Shown piece by piece: positions 1 through 13,100 of a stretch of 64,000 nt of DNA (position 1 is its first letter; each line of letters opens with the position of its first letter). The position numbers and the translations under genes were made by a program. The notes beneath the pieces are model-generated. The model was not told the origin of the DNA, did not search any database, and worked only from the letters and a program-made list of their open reading frames with translations. Source of the DNA: Fasciolopsis buskii (lineage: Eukaryota; Platyhelminthes; Trematoda; Plagiorchiida; Fasciolidae). Location: positions 232,599 to 296,598 of the forward strand of contig LUCM01008319.1 of NCBI GenBank assembly GCA_008360955.1, written 5' to 3'.

Positions 1-69
1 CACAATGAGAGAATACAAAAGCTCACAAAACTCGATGAATTCACCAGTAAGAAACCACGGAGCAGCCCA

Positions 70-345
70 TGTCCGTGCAAATCAGTGACGGATAGGTGCA
101 ACATCATGTGGTGAAGTTCAACAAACCGTTCAGAGCCTGTCCGGTAGCGTAATGGCTAAGGCGTTCGACTCACAATCGTTCGTCCCGGGTTCGCGTCCCA
201 GTTCGGGCGCGGTGGATATTCACTGCTCATGATTCCCAACAAGGATGAAACAGCTGTACAGTGCTTCCATGATTTCTTAAAGGTGAGTTGTGCAACGATA
301 TCACACGGTCAATAATTTCATGAAACGGTTACTTTCCTACTGCTA
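70..345 (+). mobile_element. tRNA-containing repeat, family A (most complete copy)
   Basis: A tRNA-like head spans about 139-208. It has a perfect RNA polymerase III A box (TAGCGTAATGG), a B box with one mismatch (GGTTCGCGTCC) and a CCGG.../...CGGG acceptor-like stem. The head lacks 5 nt present in the copy at 37.1 kb. It is preceded by about 65 bp and followed by a body (GGATATTCACTGCTCATGATTCC... to about 345), both shared with other copies. Because sequence 5' of the tRNA part is also shared, the family may be a larger or compound unit rather than a simple SINE. Confidence 0.6.
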
Positions 346-944
346 ACGCATACAAACACGATGTTTCTGACATATAATCATGCTCTGATATATGGTATTC
401 TGGGAGTTCAGAAACTTAACGCCTGAAAATATCACACATTTGTTGCATACTAAATAACATGTAAAATATTACCAATATTACCAACATACTTGGAAAAAAG
501 TAAATAATACGTTAGTTAGGCATAAGATTGGTGAATTTGGGTCCTATCACATCATTGGTTTGATTTGTGGTGAAAGTAGTCGGATAAGGCTAAAGGACCT
601 CGTTGAATTGTGATTTGGCGTACAATTACTTTAATGCAACTTTATGGCATGACTCGGCTGTGTTAGTTCGGAACCTACTGCGATATTACGTAACTAATGC
701 CCTGCACCGCTTACATAAGTAGGGATCAATATAATTACGTTCAGTAGAAGGTTTGGCCCTCCAGCGTAGACACTTTACCTCACAGAACCACGGGGACAAA
801 GGGACATAAGATGCGACCACAGATGTATTAATGTTGTCCTGAAAATATCAAGACACATAATGACAGAAACTGGACGACGATTTTGGGCGTAACCACCTGC
901 CACATAATGTTACCGGCACTGAACAATTTCTTTAGTCTGACCTC
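346..944. other. No gene recognised
   Basis: AT-rich sequence between a family A and a family B repeat. No exon-like motif or strong structure seen. Confidence 0.6.
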
Positions 945-1122
945 TCTCGCTGTCCTATCGTTGAACTATCATTGGTTACTTCCTTTGCTAATGAAGTCAC
1001 AATGTACGTCATTTTCAGGAAACGATTCGCTAAAAGCTGAGTGCTGAAGCGTAATTGGTCTCTAATGGAAGGATTCGAACCAACGACTTTCAAGCTGAGA
1101 CACCACGATTCTAACCGTGTGA
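945..1122 (-). mobile_element. tRNA-derived SINE, family B (diverged copy)
   Basis: Minus-strand copy with a perfect B box (GGTTCGAATCC, plus strand 1071-1081) preceded by a diverged A-box region. Its 3' half (GCTAATGAAGTCACAATGTACGTCATTTTCAGGAA on the plus strand) matches the other family B copies at 18.2, 19.2 and 63.3 kb. Confidence 0.55.
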
Positions 1123-4100
1123 TCAACGTAATTTATCAAGTGATCAACTGGGCAGCCGTTTTCCACGAAATCTCAGTCAAAAATGACTTTTCAGGTAGTC
1201 AGCCAACAAATGGCAAACTGGCTAATCCAAAAAATGATGTTCCAGTGAGATAAGTAATTCCGCTGAACCTTCCTTGTCTTTTCCGAGAAGTTGACTGAGG
1301 GTGTTAAAAAGGCAGACTGGATGCTATTTTACGGCAGCTAAGATGATACAGAGGCATGGACAGGCTTTGTGTCACATCATTTGGACTGGAAAAACATATT
1401 CGTAACAGCTGGTTTACAGGCAATGATTTTCACCTGTTTGTTTCGCATTCCTTATCGGGACGACTGTTATAAGATTGGGAGTATATTCTGTTCCTTATAG
1501 TTGACATGATTCCAGAACGAAGAAAATTCAGAGCTACTCACCATTCCTACCCAACAGTTCCAGAGGTTCTGCCGCCGGTCCTTCCTGCTGTATCCGCACG
1601 TTTGCCTGGTGGTCATGTCGGACGAATAACAATGCCAAGAACTGAGGACGTGGTTTGACATTTCCGAACAATGCTAACTGGGCATAAATGATAGCTCAGT
1701 TTGATAGACTTTGATGTCTTCGACTGTTGTTTCATTATCAGTCCAGCTGGCATTGTTTGTGGATTCTTATTGATAACTCGTCTTCTGCAGTGACAGGTTT
1801 ATCATTGGCTGCAAACTTGAGGTTCACTCATCATGATGAAATCAAAATTCGATACAAATTCTTCTGCACTGCGGTGAGTTTTGTTTTTACAGATTTGTTC
1901 TATGAAGCTTGACTTCTTGAACTGTGGGCTGTTGATTCTAACTGAAATTCCGAATGCTCAGTAATTCACTTTTAAGGGTTTTTATTGCAAACTGTCACTC
2001 TTCGAGCTATTCGATTTTGAACATGTTGAATTATATTCCCGGTAATTTCAGACAAGCGCAGATGCCTGACTAACTGAAGCCATCAGACTCGAATCATTAG
2101 TATAATATCGAATCATGCCTTAGCTGCGTCACAGCCAAATTGGGTTATCTGATTGGTTAACGGTGATCTCGTGATGATTGACTGTGATCCGCTGAGCACA
2201 GTCGATAAACACGTGTGCAAGTTACCTGTTCGTATCAAATTTTGTCCACATTCCACGCAACCAGGTTGAAGATGCTTTATCTCATGTTCTGTCATTCAAC
2301 AGCTTGCAGATCGTCGTTAATGGATGGTATGATCGTGGGGGATTAGATCGAATGAACCGTATATTATCAACCAATCAACATGCAACGTCCAACTTCTACA
2401 GGCAGGCGGCATTAATCAGGTTAAGTTGAAAGGCAACTAAAAAGCGGATCAATCAAGCATCAAACCTGAAAGCGCTGAAATATAAGCCGGTCACAGAGAA
2501 GTGACTATTCACGTTTTAACTCTATAAATGTGATAGGTTTCCCTCATTAAGATGAGAATGGCGTCGGTTTCACTTGAATGTTGTCGCTAGAGCTAAAAGA
2601 TGCACAATACTTTGGATTAGAATTGACGAAGACGGACAGTCGATAATCATAGTTAATGACGGCGAGCGGATTACAAAGAGCTAATCACTAGTAACGCTTG
2701 ATTTCCTGGTCATCTGTCAACGCCCACGACCTGAGTTTACACATTTATTCTTCTTCCCGGATGATGCCAAACTAGCACGATTGACAAGTTGTGACAACCT
2801 CAGCAAAGTTATAAAACATGTTCCAGTTTGGGCTTAGTGATAGGGATTGTTGAGGGACGTCTAATCACTGCTCCGCGTTCTCCTTTCTAGTCAGCACTCC
2901 TAGCCCTAGATCGTTATCGTCCGTCCCCATGAGCTCAAGCGAGAACGAAGTCAAACGGCACAACATATCGTTCTCCTAAATGTAAACACCGCAGATTCAT
3001 AGGCTAATTTGCCTAGGTATTTAAGTCATTACTTCATAGGTTATTCGGTTCAAATCTTCATTGGTCCATCTTTCTTGCCGAATCCAGACAAATCACTCAT
3101 ATTGATTAGCACAACTCACGATATGATGGTTTGCATATCCACACTCGTGCTTTCTAACCACGCCACTATGTTGGCTTGCAGCTAGCAGACAATGGGTTAG
3201 ATCGATCTCAGTATGGTCTTGGAGAATCTACTCGCCAGCTATCTGGACACATTGGATTAAATCTACGCCCGTATATTGATCTCGATTTTTCCTGCACAAC
3301 GAAACTTTGCACAACAACCAGTAATTATTGAGACAGCACGATTAGAATCAGGCACAATGCCGAATGAGTTACATTTCCCCCACACGGATTGCATAGGAAA
3401 GCGAATAAAACCACCTGTTGTCAAGGCGAACTCAAGGCCACGGTCCCTTTAATTTAAACACGGTTGGCAAGATTTAAAATCTGGATTTTAAATTCAAGTT
3501 CAAATCTGAGCGAATCCTATTGTATGGCTATACTCGGGAAGGGGGCACGTTTGCAACTGGAAAAAGAGACAAATTTCACGGCGGTACTGCATTCGTCGCA
3601 CGAAAAGAACAGAATGTGCATGAGAAATATTTGAGCGGACCAACGCACGGTCGTTCGTGGTTTCATGATAGTGCAGTCGTAGAAGTTGATTAGCTGTTTT
3701 GTAGCAGTTGCCCAAAACACTTTTCCATTGAAAAAACTTGACCGGTCCAGTCACTCACCTGAAAAATAGCAGAAATGCAAATGGCGTCTTACGGCTTGAC
3801 ATATTAGAAAGAGAAAAACAACCACTGGTGATCACGGCCGGGAAGATAAAGTCCAAAATAGCCTGGGTAAGGTGGCCGCTGAACAGTTCATCCCCAACGA
3901 CAGTAAGAAATCTAAGCGAGGTATCTGCTTACCCACATGATCGTCGCATGTCACGGCAGATTATGCCTTAGCATGGAAAAGACCACTCATGGTGGTAAGT
4001 CAATGTGAATCTGGAACCATATCAGCCACACCAATTCCAGTCAGACCGAGAAAACTGTTCCCAAACCGTGATTCAGGCTACTGTACAGTATGCTGCAGAC

Positions 4101-7100
4101 GGTTACAAACAAATCCGGGTAGGTAAATTAGCTGCCTGTGAGCCCATTTTTATACGATAACTTGCAACTAACCTCAATACGTGGTTTTCATTTCCCTTGA
4201 CCCCTGATCACAAAGATATAAAAGCAGACTCATTTGCATGCACAAAACGTGGTTTTGTTTTGTCAGATTATGTAAAGTAACTGGCAGCAGAGATTACAAG
4301 CACTGTGAAACATTTGATGATAGAACCACTCTTCGTTTGGCTCCACCTCCAAAATGCATTAAACGAAAGGACATCCGCGTTTTCAAGCTTCTTTTCTGTA
4401 TGCTCCCAATTCAGTGGAACAAATACACTGGGCCAAGGGAGTGGAGTTGCAGGCGTAAGGAGTTTTGTGGGTTGATGCCACGCGGATCGGTGCTCACAGT
4501 CAACCGATGCTGTGCAGGAAATGCTGGCTGGTACATGTTACTAATCCTAGCCTCACTCTGTCCCAGTAGATCGGGATTTCAGCTGCACGGTATGTCTTTG
4601 GACTATTGATTGAGATCACGGCTGAGACCCAATGCCACCGAAACATTTTAAGATTAAACAGGTTTGAGGTGCTTTGCGTCGGTAAGTTCGTATCGGTGTA
4701 TTGTGTCATAGATTGTGACATGTTCTGTCGTTTGCTAAAACAAGCGATGGGTCTACTGAAATCCAGACGAACCGGTGGACGACACGCAGCGTATCAGGCT
4801 CAACAAGGCGATTCCAGTTATTTTAGTAGCTCAAAAAATCATGTCGTTTGTTCCAGAGGCCAGTGTTTGGTTACGGATCTAAATATTTTGTCAACTTGGT
4901 TACAGAAAAAAATATTTGTCAATGACTAAACTACAACTATTCGATTCTTGTATTTGTATACGTTTCTGTGGTATTCCTAACCTTCCTTGGTAGCCGATAA
5001 AATTTTCCCGAAGTCTTGTGCGGACGACCTCCACCCCAAGAATCGTCTCTCGCATTTTATGCCTGATTTTTCATCCAATTTTCTGACTCGGTCGGAGAGA
5101 ATTCCAGTCTATCCGAGCTTGTAATTTGTTCGTCAAAAACTGGAGAACCACAAGCAATTATCATCTTAAGTGGCTTACCGGTGGGTGTGGAGTTGACGCT
5201 TCGCATCCATAAATCTGTCTGTTCATAACAATGAATGAAAATGGGAAATAAGCGTTGTATTACTTTTCTCATGACGACGGATTAAAAGTTTTAGGGAAAG
5301 TAAATCAAAGTGGTAACAAAAAGTCAAGCAAACTCCGTAGGAGGTTGGCACAATGTCGCCACCGAATCGCAAAAGTTCCTTGTCTTCTTAGACGATCATA
5401 CTCAAGAGTTCATCCATCAAGGCTAGACCGAAAAGATTTTTTTACGTTCACTTCGTCTGCTTGCACAAAGTTGTTTGGCAAAAAAATGAAAAAGTGTGCA
5501 AAACTAAATTTTTTATGTGTTCAACGTGAATAGGTAAACAAAAGTAAGCATACAATGAACACATTTATCAAGAAAAAATTTTTTTGTTAAAATGAAATTC
5601 ACCTCAGCTGAATGCGTTTTTGTTCGAAACTCACTGCAAATGTTTTGGGCGAACAGGATAATTTGAATGAGTCTAGCAGGCAAAACGAGGTTGGCTATTT
5701 TGGACTAGCGTGAAGCACATCCATATGCCAGTGAATATTTTAATGATATCTCGAGTTTTGTTTTCATTAGATTCAATTAAAAGGGACTGCTAACACATGA
5801 ACTTCTGGAAATTTATTTTACATTCACGCCATTTGTGTTGGCTTTTTGTTTTTGTAGGAGTGGAAAGCGAAGTTGTCCTAGTATACCTATCTCTGTCATT
5901 GCTCTGATTTTCAGGGACGTGTCTCTGAGATCGCTGCTAGCCGCCCAACGTTGCCTTCACCGTCCCCGGCTAGTTTCTTCTTCGGATTTTGGACAAAGAC
6001 AAAGTGTTGAGATGTTTTGCGATTGGAATGATTTCTTAACTTATGCACGCTGTGATGAGGTAGGCGGCAGCAGTAACGCGGTGGAGTAAAAATGTATATT
6101 TGGTATGCACTAACTACTTTGTCCGTGAACCGGCCGGCGTTGTCAGAGAATGTCACAGAGTTAGTCGCATTGAAAACCCGTTTGTGTCTTATTCACTGCA
6201 CTTCACAACTCATTTAAGTTAAACTCCAGAATGGCAATTTTCTGTTTTCCTTTGTCAAGTGATGTCACAAAGAGAGTAAGGATGTGCGTTTTTGGCTGGC
6301 TGAAATATGGAGCCTTCAAATAAATTTTTCAGGTTTTCTTCCAGGAAATTTGAAAGAAGCGTTCTAAGAACAGTCACGAAACTTCATTGTGCCTCGATGG
6401 TCTTGCACAGATTTCACCCTGTAGAGGTAACTGTAATCAAAAGAAGATTTTATCTGGGTTCAGTTTAGCATCCATTCACCATATTGCTTGTGCATCGGTA
6501 CCAGTATGAATGATTTTCATTTGGATTGGTCTCTCTAAAAATTGTTGTATTTTACTTCCGCGGTTGAATCGTGTATTTAATTTCCTTGCATCTGGGAATA
6601 TTCAAAACACCTTCATCGGAAAACAGCTGCCTAACATTTCCGCCTTATCGGTTGCAACTCCAATCAAACCACTGACGACCTTGAAGCGAAGCGCTGAGTG
6701 GAATTTATCTTGCCTAACTACCGTAGACCTGACCGTTAACCTCAATCCGGGAAAACTATCCCGGGAGATAATTAGACCGCTTCCAAATAGGTTACATTAG
6801 ATTCAAATTCAGAATTCAATACTCTCTTGAAATAGTTGTCCATGCAATGCTACATTTTCACTTGTGTGATTTACGCTTGAAAGTCGTTACCATAGGCACG
6901 TAGTGATGAGTATCTTGCTGACAACTGAAAGTAGTCATGTCGGTTTCACTGAGTAGCGTTTACTTTCAAATGCATGCTGCCTAAGCTGATTTCCAATTTT
7001 ACGTAACGTTTACCACCTGAAACAACGGGGAGACAAGTTGCATTTGCAAACTACTATGAAATGCGTCCTCATTTAATGTGGCTAACTTTCGAGAGCCACA

Positions 7101-10100
7101 AATTTTTGTTCACCTACGTGAACCATAGTAGAAAATCATTTAAGTAAAAGGGACAGTCTTGCTGTTCAAGGCCAACTTTTTCATCCGTTTTTCTATAAAA
7201 AGTGGCTACAGTTAAAAGTTTGTCTGTCCTTCCAGAACGTGATGGGAATTGCCTAAACATGCTTTTTTCAATCTCTCAGTTTGGCTTCAATTAGATGAAC
7301 TGATATCGAATTTCGAATGCTTCGGTATTAAATTGGAAGTAAGGGACATCTCGTATCGCTTGTATCTGTCACGTGTGCGAAACAGAGCAAGGTCACGCGT
7401 TGTGATCATCAAGCTGCCCAACTTTGATGTCTATTTTTAATCTACACTGCATATAAAAGAGACGAGCAATGTATTTGGTGCCATCGGTGAATTAAGGTGC
7501 ATATGAAGGCAATCATAACGATGTATTAACGTCATAACTAAAACGGCGTTGTGTTGGGAGAAATTGATTATTGCACGGCTGCAAATAGCCCGGTAGCGGT
7601 GTACGAGCTCTCCTTTGTCATCAGCAGAGAAAAGACGGATTTAAATTATACAGTCATTTCGCGACACGTGCTTGCACAGAAAACCATCGTGTTGTGTTGT
7701 TTGTTCTAAAAACATTTCGATTAATTCCATCAGAGACTGACCACTACATGTGGGGGGGAAATCACATTTTGCGTTTCCAGAGTTAGGACAATTTATACTG
7801 TCACCAAAGTCAAGCACTAATTGCGGTGAACTGCTTGGATGGTTTGCATCTCCACATTGTGATATTCATTGTGATCAGCAATTGTAACATTTGGGTTTTC
7901 AAAGGACATGATTTAGCACGCGGTGTTCAGATTCAAACACTATCCTGTTGGTAACAACTGGCGGTCGATCCATACGACCGACGGGCAATCGCACAATGAT
8001 CTTCGGATCTTGACCGCTCTACGGTTATTCGTCCAGCGACTTGATAAATCACAAAAAGAATTTTTGCCACTCTGTACTTAGTTGGTTAGACCAACGGTTA
8101 CTAGTATCAAGTAATCGATAACTGGATTGGGAAAGCAGGACCTGTTTTCTGCTATCCTTGCCTCGCGGATTTGGATTTTGGACCTTTCTTATTTTGAAGG
8201 AACACCAAAGCTAAATGTGATTTTTAAAGAATTGGCTGCCCAGTGCCCCTGAGAAGGTGTGGCTCAAATGTTTCGAAAATATACTTTGTAGACCTTTCAT
8301 GTTTAAGGGACAAGTGCGTACGCAATTCCATTTGTCGTTATTGCTAAAACAGGCAACCGGTAATATCGCACTTACATGAATGCCTGTTTGTTCCGACCTC
8401 GCAGCAAGAACGAGTCAAACGCCAGGCGAACAACAATGATTGAATTTTAAGTTTCGGGGTCCAAATAATCGGCAAAAAACCATTGGATCGTGGTAATTTA
8501 TTGGCGTGCACCGCTTTAGGAATCACTAGCGGTACATTTTCACCTTGCTAGAATTGGGATTCAGACAAAGGAGAAACGATTGCGAGTCAAACAGCTTAGC
8601 TGCTAGTTTAGTTGGGCTGGCTTACACAGGTTTCCTGAACTTCATAACTCATTTTTTTCAAATGATGCTGTTGCATTGTGGTAGTAAGCCCTAGGTTCCA
8701 TCAAAATGATGTGTCATATAATTTTTTACTAGCTGCGTCGCAAAAAAGGCTTTTGTGAATATGAGCACACAATTATTGACCAAACAGCTGAAGATGTCCA
8801 ACGCAAGGACGTTTTACTTTTAATTAATGAGCCTGAGAAACTACGTTTCCGTGGAAATCGAGCTGGGTATGAGTGGCACATACGTTATTTTAACTTGTAC
8901 AGGTTATGACTTTACTTTGCAAAACTTAGTGTATCCCTGGTGTTGTTTATACAGTTCTCTCAGAATATAAAATACATTATATTCTTACCAGTAATGTCTT
9001 ACTGTCAATGAAGTATATCAAATAAGGGGTTCGAAATAAATGACTACAGTAGCTAATTTTGTTGATGTGATCAATAATTCAAAGGCTTCACATGAGTCAG
9101 GGGTCAAAAACAGGCAGCTTACAAGTATTGAGATAAGACATGAATGCGCATTGGGTTGATGATTGTCGTCAACTAATGAAAATGTTGTCCTCTGCTTTCT
9201 ATGGTTTCAATGTTGAGTTGATGTGAATAAACTATAAGGAATCCCCGGAAACATGGTATAAAAACATCGGGCTTATATTGTTTCACAACTACTCTTTTCA
9301 TAACCATTAACGCGGATTTAGTTACGAACAACTTTCCTCAAAGTCCTCGAAAGCATCTTACCATTTAAATCAAGCGTATATGGAGTCAGCTGGTATGGCC
9401 CAATCTGTTTACGAAGGGCATTGACAGGAGAGATGAACATAACAGCCGTATTGCCAATGGAATCGTTGTTGATTTGATTACTTTGCCGTAATTTCAATTT
9501 CTACGGATCTCAGAAAACTCTCCGCTTGCCAGCAAGACAAATAATATCGTATACCTTGTCCTTCGAATCATGTAACAACTAGAACTGTAACATGCAGAAA
9601 TTTCAGCTCCATAGGGTTACCTCCTCAGATAGAAAACTGAGCAACGACAAGTGAATGTTTAACCTTGGTTCGTGGTAAACGAGTGAGTGTTCAAACAACT
9701 TCCGGTATCGTGACGACACGAATTAACTGCGCAGATTATTGTTCCAGAAATCCGATGTCAGGAGTCAAATTGTCCTTTGCAATTTTCATTACTAGTTCAC
9801 TTCGTGTTTTCCTCGCATAACATTCAAATCGTTTGTTAACTCATGGGCATATTTCGGTACACGTGAATAATGTTCATCCCGTCAACGGACCGAGAACAGA
9901 TAATTCCGAGGAAGATTTAGAGAAAATTTTTTTAAAATTCCTTTTTGTTTTGACATAATCAGCCTGCTGGCTTTTCAATATACGAGTGGGAAGGTTTTCT
10001 GGGGAACGATCAAATAAATTGTGATTTTATTTGCTACCTACAGTTAGATAAATTTTATACTGAGCAGTACTGACTGTCCTAGCCAAAGTAAAAAAAGAAA

Positions 10101-13100
10101 CGAACACAATTAACCACATTTGCATATGTTAATTTTACCGTTATTTCCATCATACGGGCAAGTTTATTCGTTTATTCATATAAATTGCAAAGTCGGTAGC
10201 CGATTCGCCAACGGCTGAGTAAAAATTACTGTCCGTAATAAATTCGAAGCCGGTCGATCGCATCTCTTTTTGACTGACTCGCAAGGGTAGAACAAAAATA
10301 TTTGATCGCATTTATTTTTCACCGTTAATTTTCAGAATCATACCTGGCCAGTGAATAGATGTTATCATTGACAAATAACGTATTGCTCAATACCATACAT
10401 TTAGTACCTTTGTTTCTAGGCTGTCCTATCGGGTCGAATCCGAAGTGTAGGAGTGACGATTAGTGGATTTCACACTACTAAACGGTGGTAGTGGTATTTT
10501 CCACCTTGAAAAGACTGATTTGCTTGCCTTTTCTCTGTGCTCCGATTTGCCGCGCTGGCTGAAGCTGATTAGACTTATGTTTCTCTCATATCATCCATGG
10601 CGAGATTAAACTTCATCCACTGGTTGATGCAGATGTCGGCGAACAAATGACAACCAATTTCGTGCTGTACACTCAAGCCAGCCCAGTTGATTTCGGAACA
10701 TTGACTCTGATAAGGTAATTTCATGATATACTTATCTTCGGACATGTAGTTCTGTTATAAATGAAATCAGTTACTTATTGGCAAGATTATAAATGCTTGT
10801 CCCTAAAAAGTTGCGCCTCGCAATAATTAAGATACCACAAACAAATAATCTTCTAGGGGGTTGCCTCAGTTTTCCATCAAACAGGAAAATTCAAAAACCC
10901 ATAATATAATTGAAAATGAAATTTCCTCTTTTTACCGTAACATACCCGCGTATCGTATTGCCAAGTGCACAGTTATATGGATCCACGGACCAATCAGATG
11001 TCTCGGGATACCTATGTACAAAATATTCGAAGGAGCCTGCACATAGTCTCAGCGACTCCTCCCCTCCGACAGGCTATACTAAATGTCCACACATGAAAGC
11101 TGTGCACGTTCCGGTGGTGAAATACACACCATCGACTGTACAACGAAGGTAATAGGATTTCCTACACATATATCGTGACATCGATTTCGAGGACATGGCA
11201 GCCTCCAAACCAACTGTTGGTTTTTCACTGAATTTTATTCTCGCTCTGAGAGTATCTGGAATTCGCCATGGGGTTTGACATTATTTTTCAGACCCCAATT
11301 ATGGAAGTGTTTGACCTAAATTAACTTTGAACAAACTGACAGACGTCATTCAAGGTGCACCAGGTTGACGTGTACTTTAGATACAAAACCGCTCAGGATC
11401 GGTTTCATGCAACCCTTGCTCAGCTAGTGGAACGCATTTCGGTGAACAGAGTCAAAATAAATTTGTCCCAGTATCTGCAGGAATTCACTCTTGACGTATT
11501 TTTACTTTTTGTTTCACTTTGGACGCTGTTATGTTCATAATAGTTCCAAATTTTGTAGATTTATATTCCACTTACTCGTTGCCAGAGAAATGATCGTAGT
11601 CCTAATTTTTCCGAACAATGTTTTTCACATTAGACCAGCTCTCACCAAATGCTGTTCAGCAGTTTCGAAAACATATTACATTCCACTGAACGTTCACTAA
11701 ACGTCAGCCGCAACGAGACAAGCCGTCGAGAACCAGTAATAATCTGTTTATTTAGCGATTTAATCCATGAGGAAAGGGTAATTTCAAGGAAATTAATAGG
11801 GACAGATCTGAGATCAGTCTAATTCAGTAAAAAAGGAAACATACATAAAAATACACGCACCGAGCTTTATTTGGAACCAAGATTTATAAGAAATCGAACT
11901 TACTGTCACCTGATGCGCATGCCTAACTGAGGGAAATTTGAACCAATGAAACTTGTAACTGTTTTTTTAAATTAGTTTTTGCAGCTCCAAACAATAGACC
12001 AGGCTACACTTTTCGGCCACTGTCGACGGCACATCTTCCCAGGTACTTGCCTCTAGGAAATAGGTCTTCAGTCGTCACATCATTGTAGTCAAAGGTCATC
12101 CCAAATGCAGCGATACTACATTGATTGATTCTGTCTATAATATAAGCGAAAAAATTTCCAGAGTATAGTATTGATGGCCGAACAGGGCAACGGACTAATC
12201 GATCGTCCACTGTTTACCATAGGAAATCAATACAAGCGATTAGTTTTCGTCTAACAAACAAATGCTTGCGTCTGCCAAACTTGTCCTTTATCGTCAGAGT
12301 TGGTGAAGGTATACAAAAGTAAAGAGGGCAGACGTCTTCTTCTTTATTCTGCGTTAGGAAGTGGTAGTTGACTTGATAGAGTTCAACTTGTTATTTGCTT
12401 TCAATCCACATTAATCCAATTCGGTTTTAAAGGCAGCAACAAATGGCTTGGTAACAAATATTTTCATTTCACCAAGGAACGACCGACTGTTGCATCGTAG
12501 ATTTAAAACGGCCATGCAACTTATACAGATCGCACAAAAACCGGATATTCTCTTTAATGCCAAAACTTAACATAGTGCACATCGAAATGATCGATAACTT
12601 TCTACTCAGAAAGCAGGTGCTCGATCCCATTAGCCACCAAAATCCGCGTATCCAAAAGCAGGTAATTGGCAACGATCAGAAACCATTTTGGATGGTTTTC
12701 TGATCGAGCTGTGTGTTTTGTTTGCGAGTGGCCCAGGATGGCAATTTAGAAATACAATCAAGCAAGTTCCGTAGTCGTACGACACTGCGAAATGGTTTGC
12801 ATGGTTTATCTTGAAGTAAGATTCAGTAGTGACTGGATACATCAGTCTGCCCCGTGCTGTCAGGAAGAAATGACATTTGTTTGTTTTTACTCACTCGTCT
12901 GTTTTTTTTTGATTTTCAATTAGTCCCTAGTGCATTGACCTGGAAATATCAAAATATTTCCAATTTAATCGGAATGTAGTAAGTAGCATTGCTTTTGATT
13001 AACGGTCTCACAAAAACTCTACGTAATGCATCGCTTCGGGCGTGAGAACGTCGGAACACTGTTCGTCTGCTTTCATTATCTGCCTAATGGTTACCAGTGA

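Noticed and set aside
4238..4609. 123-codon plus-strand ORF
   Set aside because: No domain, composition like its surroundings, length expected by chance.
8030..8110. Possible tRNA-like segment (TTGGTTAGACCAACGG)
   Set aside because: No consistent A/B box pair or cloverleaf could be drawn.
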